DNA from: Planctomycetota bacterium
GTDB taxonomy: Bacteria; Planctomycetota; Planctomycetia; Pirellulales; Thermoguttaceae
NCBI GenBank assembly: GCA_015661985.1
Contig: DQVB01000386.1
Location: forward strand, 1 to 10,086
Direction of reading: 5' to 3'
DNA: 10,086 bases
Below the pieces are notes generated by a model. The model did not search any database and was not told where the DNA came from. It worked only from the letters and a program-made list of their open reading frames with translations. Position 1 is the first letter of the stretch; each line of letters opens with the position of its first letter. Of the stretch, positions 4,714-10,086 are shown in pieces. The translations under genes were made by a program, and so were the position numbers.

Positions 4714-7095
4714 TCAATTCGCGTTGACCCAGTTGAACCGGCGGCTGGCCAACCCGGGGAGGGCCTCCCTCAGCACTTCGTCTACGGTTTCCACGAACAC
4801 GAAGTGGATCTGGTCGCGGATGGGGTCTGGGATCTCTTTCAGGTCTTTGCGGTTCTCCTCGGGCAGGATCACCCGTTGGATGCCGGCCGAGCGTGCAGCC
4901 AGCACTTTTTCCTTGATGCCGCCCACCGGGAGGACGCGACCGGTGAGGGTTATTTCGCCGGTCATCGCCGTGTCGTGTCTGGCCGGCACGCCTGAGTAGA
5001 GGGAGGCCAGGGCGGCGACCATGGCCACCCCGGCGGATGGTCCATCCTTGGGCACGGCGCCGGCCGGCACATGGAGGTGCACGCCCGACTGGTGGAACAG
5101 CCGCAGGTCGATCCCCAGCTGGCCGGCATGGGACCAGACGTAGCTTTGTGCCGCTTTGGCCGATTCTCGCATCACCTCGCCGAGTTGTCCGGTCAACCGC
5201 AGGCCTTTGCCCTCGGGCAGCAGGCAGGCTTCCACGTTCAGTACTTCGCCACCGGCCTCGGTCCAGGCCAAGCCCGTCACTACGCCCGGCTGGCCTTTGG
5301 GGCGGGCCTGTTCGGGTCGATAGCGCTCCGGGCCGAGCAGGTCGGCCAGGTCGTCGGGGTGTACGGTGAGCGGATCGGTATGACCTTCAGAGACGCGTTT
5401 GGCCACCTTGCGAGCGATGCGGCCGATGGTACGTTCCAGCTCGCGCACGCCTGCCTCGCGGGTGTAACGCGTGATGATGTACCGCAGCGTGGGATCGGGG
5501 ATCCGTAGCTGCTCGTCCGACAGCCCCGCTTCGTGAATCTGGCGCGGGATCAAATACCGCTTGGCGATCTCCATCTTTTCCTCTTCGCTGTAGCCGGCCA
5601 GGCGGATCACTTCCATGCGGTCCAGAAGGGGCCGCGGGATGGTGTGCAGCGAGTTGGCTGTGGTGATGAAAAACACCTTCGATAGATCGAAGGGCAGATC
5701 GAGGTAATTGTCGCGGAAGGTGGCGTTTTGTTCCGGATCAAGGACTTCCAGCAAGGCCGATGCGGGATCGCCGCGGAAGTCTTGGCCCAGCTTGTCCACC
5801 TCATCCAGCATCAACAGGGGGTTGTTGACCCCGGCGCGCCGCATCGCCTGGATGATCCGCCCTGGCATGGCCCCGATGTACGTGCGCCGATGGCCGCGCA
5901 GTTCCGCCTCGTCGTGCAGCCCACCCAGGCTCATCCGCTCGAAGCGCCGGCCGATGGCCCGAGCGATGGATTGGCCCAGCGAAGTCTTGCCCACCCCCGG
6001 CGGTCCCACAAAGCAGAGGATGGGGGAATGGGCGTGCGGGTTCAGTTTCATGACCGCCAGGTGTTCCAGGATACGTTCCTTCACTTCGTTCAGGTCGTAG
6101 TGGTCTTCGTCCAATACTCGGCGGGCTCGAGACAGATCGATCGTATCCTGGGTGCTCTTGTTCCACGGCAGTTCGGCGATCAGTTCCAGGTAGGTGCGGG
6201 TCAGCTGGTAATCGGGCGCGGCCGGTGGGAGGCGTTCCAGTCGTCTCAGCTCCCGTTCCGCCTCTTTGCGCACCGGCTCGGGGAGCTCGGCCTCTTCGAG
6301 CTGTTTGCGCAGCTCTTCCACCCCGGCTTCCTCGGGGCTCTTTTCGCCCAGCTCTTGCTGGATCGCCTTCAGCTGCTGGCGGAGCATGTACTCCCGCTGC
6401 TCTTGGCTCATCTCGCTGCGAGCCTGGGCGGCGATCTTGTGGCGGATCTCCAGCACTTGGACCTCATGGCTCAGGAAGCCATGGAGCAGTCGAACTGCCT
6501 CCAGTTGAGTCGCGGCCTCCAGCAGTTGCTGCTGTTTGCGGTAATCCAGCCCGAGCACCGAGGCCAAGAAGTAGAACAGCCGAAGGGTGTTCTCCCGCTG
6601 GGCGGCGATCTGGTTGAGCGGAATCTGGCTTTGCGGATGGGCCAGTTCGAAGCCCCGCTGGGCCAACTCGATCACCGCCCGACGTAGCGCCTCGAACTCC
6701 GCCCCCTCGTCCTCCTCAGGCCGGGGCAATGTGCAGGCTTGGACCTTCAAATAAGGCTCGGTCTGCTCCGCCTGCATGATGGTCACCCGTTCAACCCCCT
6801 GGACCAGCACTTCCAATGCCCCGTCCGACTGGCCGGCGTTCTTCACCACCCCCTTCGTCCCCACGCTGAACAGGTCCTCCAAGGAGGGCTGTTCCGTGCT
6901 CGGGTCGCGCTGGGCAACCACCAGTAACTCCTTGGTCTCACTTTCCAGCGCGGCCTGCACCGCGGCCACCGACTGGGGGCGCCCTACCGACAAAGGGAGC
7001 ACCATCTCAGGGAACAAGACCGCGTCCTTGATGGGCAGTACCGGCAGGGAATAGACCACCGCCGGCTCCACCTTTTGTTTTCCTTTGCGTGCCAT
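4714..7095 (-). CDS. lon: Endopeptidase La, ATP-dependent Lon protease
   Basis: A complete 793-residue Lon, close to the usual bacterial length (E. coli 784). Lon is a cytosolic homohexamer that unfolds and degrades misfolded and short-lived regulatory proteins using ATP. Residues 13-215 are the LonN substrate-recognition domain (LPVLPIKDAVLFPEMVLPLS). A helical linker follows, with EYMLRQQLKAIQQELGE near 235-251. The AAA+ module has Walker A GPPGVGKT (364-371), Walker B LLMLDE (D431, E432), sensor 1 at N481, an arginine-finger candidate R493 and sensor 2 R551. The protease domain has the Ser-Lys dyad: S687 in KDGPSAG and K730 in GGIKEK. The ATG at 7095 has GAGGTG 6 nt upstream. It stands alone and is divergent from the glycosyltransferase. 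No CIRCE element or other named heat-shock operator is visible upstream. All key residues are present, so it should be active. Confidence 0.98.
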   Translation of the reverse strand: MARKGKQKVEPAVVYSLPVLPIKDAVLFPEMVLPLSVGRPQSVAAVQAALESETKELLVVAQRDPSTEQPSLEDLFSVGTKGVVKNAGQSDGALEVLVQGVERVTIMQAEQTEPYLKVQACTLPRPEEDEGAEFEALRRAVIELAQRGFELAHPQSQIPLNQIAAQRENTLRLFYFLASVLGLDYRKQQQLLEAATQLEAVRLLHGFLSHEVQVLEIRHKIAAQARSEMSQEQREYMLRQQLKAIQQELGEKSPEEAGVEELRKQLEEAELPEPVRKEAERELRRLERLPPAAPDYQLTRTYLELIAELPWNKSTQDTIDLSRARRVLDEDHYDLNEVKERILEHLAVMKLNPHAHSPILCFVGPPGVGKTSLGQSIARAIGRRFERMSLGGLHDEAELRGHRRTYIGAMPGRIIQAMRRAGVNNPLLMLDEVDKLGQDFRGDPASALLEVLDPEQNATFRDNYLDLPFDLSKVFFITTANSLHTIPRPLLDRMEVIRLAGYSEEEKMEIAKRYLIPRQIHEAGLSDEQLRIPDPTLRYIITRYTREAGVRELERTIGRIARKVAKRVSEGHTDPLTVHPDDLADLLGPERYRPEQARPKGQPGVVTGLAWTEAGGEVLNVEACLLPEGKGLRLTGQLGEVMRESAKAAQSYVWSHAGQLGIDLRLFHQSGVHLHVPAGAVPKDGPSAGVAMVAALASLYSGVPARHDTAMTGEITLTGRVLPVGGIKEKVLAARSAGIQRVILPEENRKDLKEIPDPIRDQIHFVFVETVDEVLREALPGLASRRFNWVNAN

Positions 7096-7498
7096 AATTG
7101 CACCTCGTCGGTGTTCGCTAGCCAGAAATCAGGAATCAGGACTGTGAGTCCGCGTCCCGCCGCGCACTCCGGGACGATGAGCCAGCAATGCAACTGCGAT
7201 GCCAATTGGCCTGGGGTCCTGTGCGGATGACACAACTCGTTGTAAAAAAAGACGTTATGACATGCGCCCGACGCCCGGACCAAGTTCGCCCGAGGGCTGC
7301 CTGCCAGTTTGACTGGCCGAAACGGCACCGGCGCGGGCCAATGGGCGGACAAAGAGATCTCCCCGGCCCGAGGGAAGCTACCTCAGGTGTGCCCCCGCGC
7401 CCGGTCGTGCACATGCCTCGGCGCGGACAATGCATCGCAGGGCGCGGAGGGAGAATCGCCCTTGTTCGGCGCTCGAGCCCGGGCTAGAATCCCCCGCC
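7096..7498. other. Divergent intergenic region between lon and the glycosyltransferase
   Basis: No gene is supported here. It contains the lon Shine-Dalgarno near 7102-7107, a direct repeat AATCAGGAATCAGGA upstream of lon (about 7125-7140), the symmetrical site ACAAC-TC-GTTGT at 7232-7243 followed by seven A (7244-7250), ATGACA twice (starting at 7227 and 7257), and the glycosyltransferase promoter at 7462-7490. I could not assign a convincing lon promoter. Confidence 0.45.
7462..7490 (+). promoter_or_regulatory. Probable promoter placing the glycosyltransferase ATG at the mRNA 5' end
   Basis: TTGTTC (7462-7467) and TAGAAT (7485-7490, five of six matches to TATAAT) are exactly 17 nt apart. 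Transcription should begin about 6-8 nt after the -10, at 7497-7499, and the ATG is at 7499. No Shine-Dalgarno lies in front of that ATG, consistent with a leaderless mRNA. Confidence 0.45.
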
Positions 7499-8935
7499 AT
7501 GGATGGACGGAAACGCACAATCGGGCTGATCCTTCTGGCCTCACTGGCCTTGGGACTTCGCGTGGGGGCCGTGGTTGCCCTGCAAAACGACCATGCCGGG
7601 CCAGTGAGTTACGAGCATGGACGGATCGCCAAGAACATCTTGGCCGGCAGAGGGTTCAGCATCGAGTTTCTGGGCAGCGAGGGGCCCACGTCTCAACAGG
7701 CGCCGTTTTATCCCTTGCTGCTGGCGGGTTTCTACTGGCTTTTCGGCCCAGAGACGTCAGAGGCCATCCTGGCCGTCCAGCTCCTGCAGTGTGTGGTCGG
7801 CACGGCTTTGGTCTTGGCCGTCGTTTGGCTGGGGTCGGTGCTGGTGCCCGACAAGCGGGTCGTCGGCTGGACGGCGGGTTTGGGCGCGGCGGTCTATCCG
7901 GCCCACGTCTACATGGTCACCCACCTCCAGGTGGCCCTTTGGGCGGCGTTGGGACTGACGGTGTTGCTGGCGTTAAGCGCCGCACCGCGTTCGCGGGCCG
8001 GGACGCTGGGCCCTGTGCTGGCCGGATGCTTGGCCGGTTTGCTGTTGCTCGTTGAGCCGATCATGGCTCTAGCGCTGCCGGTCTGTGCCATTCTTTTTTC
8101 GAAGCGGGGTCCGTCGGATGGGGAGGACGGCCGCTGGCGGCTTCGCATGATCGGCCGTCCGGTCGTGCTGTTGGCGGCCACGGTGGTGACGATCACGCCG
8201 TGGACGATTCGCAACTGGGGCGTCCACAGCGAGCTGATCTTCATCAAGTCCACCTTCGGTTATGCTTTCTGGCAGGGGAACAACCCGATCAGTTGGGGCA
8301 CGGACAAGATCCCAAAGCCTTCGGCCGAGGCGATGCGTTTGGCCCACGACGGCACGCTGGCTGGCATGGACCGGGCGCTGTGGGAGGCCCGCCATGAAAC
8401 GCTGTACATCGACGACGTGTTGCTCAAACCGACCGGCTACCGGGAGTTTGCCGGTTTGAGTGAGCCGGAGCGAAGCCGGCTGCTCGGGCGGCGGGCCTGG
8501 CGCTTCGTCCGCTCGCATCCGGGACGGTATTTCCGGCTGTGTCTGCAGCGAGCGTCCTTTTTCCTTCTCTTCGACCGGACCAATCCCAAGGCAGCCAACC
8601 GACTCTACCGCGCCGCAACGGTGGTGTGGCTGGTTTTGGCGGCGGTCGGCTTGATGGTCTCCCTGGGCCACTGGCGCACGCTGTGGCCCAGCTATGCGAT
8701 CTTCGGGGTGGTGTTCGTTTTCCACAGCTTGGTGATCGTGTCGGCGCGGTTTCGCATTCCTGTCGAACCGCTGTCGTTTGTCTGGGCAGCGATGGCCGTG
8801 GGGCCGCTGGCAGCTCGGCTCCTCCCGCGGCGACGGATCCGCGTGTACCCGTCCGGCCAGGGACGTGCATGGCGCCACGACGAGCGGACCCTGCAAGGTC
8901 CGCATTGGAAGGCGGGCCGGCGGCGTGTGGCTTGA
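7499..8935 (+). CDS. Integral membrane glycosyltransferase, GT-C fold (ArnT/PMT, family 39-like)
   Basis: A 478-residue polytopic membrane protein. Members of this superfamily transfer a sugar from a polyprenyl-phosphate donor to lipid or protein on the outer face of the cytoplasmic membrane; donor and acceptor here are unknown. Hydrophobic segments lie at about 7-28, 69-85, 91-115, 121-140, 144-160, 169-200, 221-238, 371-390, 398-416 and 424-442. The first external loop carries YEHGRIAKNILAGRGFS (38-54), typical of this family, with E39 the likely conserved acidic residue. Residues 231-263 contain the characteristic TITPWTIRNW and FGYAFWQGNNP motifs. A soluble loop spans about 240-370. The tail after 443 is basic and cytosolic. 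The frame extends upstream to an ATG at 7430, but the ATG at 7499 fits the first transmembrane helix and the promoter spacing. No partner glycan genes are nearby. Confidence 0.85.
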   Translation: MDGRKRTIGLILLASLALGLRVGAVVALQNDHAGPVSYEHGRIAKNILAGRGFSIEFLGSEGPTSQQAPFYPLLLAGFYWLFGPETSEAILAVQLLQCVVGTALVLAVVWLGSVLVPDKRVVGWTAGLGAAVYPAHVYMVTHLQVALWAALGLTVLLALSAAPRSRAGTLGPVLAGCLAGLLLLVEPIMALALPVCAILFSKRGPSDGEDGRWRLRMIGRPVVLLAATVVTITPWTIRNWGVHSELIFIKSTFGYAFWQGNNPISWGTDKIPKPSAEAMRLAHDGTLAGMDRALWEARHETLYIDDVLLKPTGYREFAGLSEPERSRLLGRRAWRFVRSHPGRYFRLCLQRASFFLLFDRTNPKAANRLYRAATVVWLVLAAVGLMVSLGHWRTLWPSYAIFGVVFVFHSLVIVSARFRIPVEPLSFVWAAMAVGPLAARLLPRRRIRVYPSGQGRAWRHDERTLQGPHWKAGRRRVA

Positions 8936-9220
8936 ACGTTGACCGCAGGCATCGCCGAGCGTGGCATCCACGCAACGCGGCCTCGCGGGTGTCCATCCCC
9001 CAGGGTGCTGGAGGTTCGTTTGGTAAGTCTTTTCGCCCAACAGGGTTGCGCCCGGGCGAGGGAGCTGCCGGCGGACGCTTCGATCGCCACGGCATCGGGT
9101 TTGCATTCGGCCCAATGGCATCCTCACAACCCGCTTGCCTTGGCCTGTGAGCATCGCTACAGCCAAGCTGAGGTGCCTTGGTCCTTATTTGCCCTTCACA
9201 GTGGATGCCCAGCTGATCCG
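8936..9220 (+). other. Region between the glycosyltransferase and the right-edge gene
   Basis: The reading frame of both flanking genes is the same, and after the TGA at 8933-8935 it stays open through this whole 285-base stretch, so the downstream gene could start earlier than 9221 (for example GTG 9005, TTG 9101 or GTG 9173). Third-position GC is lower here than in the flanking genes and the peptide is Cys/His-rich, which argues against coding. A small perfect hairpin, GCGTGG/CCACGC around CAT, lies at 8959-8973 with no T-run. Confidence 0.4.
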
Positions 9221-10086
9221 ATGCACGCCCGCGACCTGGTGGAACTGGCGGCCCTGGTGGCCACCCATGCCAAAGTTCTGGTGAGCAGCCCAGAGCCGAT
9301 TCCGGAAGGGGCTATCCAGCAGTATTGGACGGCTTGCAAGAGCCGTCTGGACCGGTGGGCCCGCTGTTTGAAACGCTTGGCCGCAAACTCCAACAACTCC
9401 TCGGGGCCCGCGAAGAACGAAACCGCTTGGGGACGGGGCGTTGTGGAGGAGGTGTTGGCCAGCGAGCTGCTGGCGAGGATCTGGGCTGCCACCATGGCCG
9501 CCTACGATCGCCGGCGCGGCCAGGAGTTGATGGAGCCGGTGGCCCGCAGCGTGCTCATGGGCCAGCTGGAGGCCCGGCACCGGGTGTTGGCCCTGATGAT
9601 CTGCTCGCCCCAGATCGACGCGGAGCTGGCGCTGCGGCTCAACCAGCTGCGTCGCCGCTGCGAACGTTGGACCGACATGCTCATCGGTTGGATGGCCGAC
9701 ATGGACGGCGTGCTGGACATGGCGGTCAATCGTCGGCGGGCAGTTGAGTTTGCCCGCGACCTCCGTGAAGAACTGGCCCACAGCGGCGGACAATACGTAT
9801 GGCGGATCATGCTGGGCTCGTTCCACTCGGCGTTCCACCGGGCGCTGGGGGCGGCCACTCCCAACGCCGACCTGAACGGCCGCATCGGGGCAAGTGTCTT
9901 GGGATGCTTCCGGCCGGGGTTTTTCAGCTCCCACGGCCTTCCCCATTCAGCCTGGTTCCTTCGCGTCTCGGCTATGGCCCACCAGATCGAAACGTTGATC
10001 GATCAGCTGTTGGAGGCCGAAAGTCAAAGGTCGACCGGCCGCGACACGGTCGCTTCGCTCGGGGTTCTTCGCGACTGGTGGCGCCC
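9221..10086 (+). CDS. Unrecognised helical, Arg/Trp-rich protein (partial, runs off right edge)
   Basis: The frame gives at least 288 residues and is open at the window edge. It begins MHARDLVELAALVATHAKVL. There is no signal peptide, membrane helix or nucleotide-binding motif. It is almost entirely predicted helix, with amphipathic stretches rich in Leu, Arg and Trp (YWTACKSRLDRWARCLKRLA at 35-54; RLNQLRRRCERWTDMLIGWM at 139-158), a low-complexity Asn/Ser linker (56-66) and a less charged region at 205-246. Codons have high third-position GC, whereas the long open frame on the opposite strand (9185-9946) does not look like a protein. The ATG at 9221 has no clear Shine-Dalgarno and the frame is open upstream to 8936, so the start is uncertain. 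I do not recognise a family. Confidence 0.65.
   Translation, partial: MHARDLVELAALVATHAKVLVSSPEPIPEGAIQQYWTACKSRLDRWARCLKRLAANSNNSSGPAKNETAWGRGVVEEVLASELLARIWAATMAAYDRRRGQELMEPVARSVLMGQLEARHRVLALMICSPQIDAELALRLNQLRRRCERWTDMLIGWMADMDGVLDMAVNRRRAVEFARDLREELAHSGGQYVWRIMLGSFHSAFHRALGAATPNADLNGRIGASVLGCFRPGFFSSHGLPHSAWFLRVSAMAHQIETLIDQLLEAESQRSTGRDTVASLGVLRDWWR

Noticed and set aside
4309..4995. 228-residue plus-strand frame running from the repeats into the 3' end of lon
   Set aside because: Its reading comes from the repeat array, the hairpin and antisense lon sequence; nothing protein-like is continuous across it.
5728..6687. 319-residue plus-strand frame inside lon
   Set aside because: Antisense shadow of a fully conserved Lon coding region.
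7096..7260. CIRCE/HrcA operator upstream of lon
   Set aside because: No TTAGCACTC-N9-GAGTGCTAA-like inverted repeat is present; the symmetrical site at 7232-7243 is unrelated.
8069..9166. 365-residue minus-strand frame opposite the glycosyltransferase
   Set aside because: The product is Arg/Pro/His-rich and low in information. The plus strand has membrane helices and glycosyltransferase motifs.
9185..9946. 253-residue complete minus-strand frame at the right end
   Set aside because: The opposite plus-strand frame has far better third-position GC and amphipathic helices. The minus peptide is Gln/His/Pro-rich without structure.

Overview
The window is GC-rich bacterial chromosome with loosely packed genes, long intergenic stretches, weak or absent Shine-Dalgarno sites at several starts, and decayed insertion sequences. 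That style, together with secreted PDZ and HEAT/TPR proteins and a degenerate TTCGGATTT-type intergenic repeat, suggests a planctomycete (Pirellulales-like). This lineage call is an inference; no rRNA or marker gene is present to settle it.

Layout. At the left edge is the N-terminal part of a leftward gene with a hydrophobic segment (1-131). It is divergent from a small HEAT plus TPR protein (491-1150). Convergent with that is a secreted PDZ-domain protein with a C-terminal coiled coil (1355-1945, minus), which has a recognisable promoter and a hairpin leader. From about 1990 to 4500 lies an accessory island: a possible 27-residue lipoprotein-signal-like ORF, a frameshifted and truncated DDE transposase (2536 to about 3183), an internally deleted IS21-type element whose istA and istB are joined into one open frame (3314-3940, minus), an inverted array of degenerate intergenic repeats (about 4161-4355) and a strong 19-bp hairpin (4456-4497).

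The right half is housekeeping and envelope related: a complete Lon protease (4714-7095, minus), a divergent membrane glycosyltransferase of the GT-C/ArnT type that may be translated from a leaderless mRNA (7499-8935), and the first 288 residues of an unrecognised helical, Arg/Trp-rich protein running off the right edge (9221 onward).

The genes do not form one pathway. Lon (cytosolic proteolysis), the PDZ protein (exported scaffold) and the glycosyltransferase (envelope glycan or lipid modification) look like independent transcription units. I found no CRISPR array, tRNA, rRNA, toxin-antitoxin pair or recognisable new defence system. The most unusual items are the in-frame IstA-IstB fusion, the inverted repeat array beside it, and the leaderless glycosyltransferase start.
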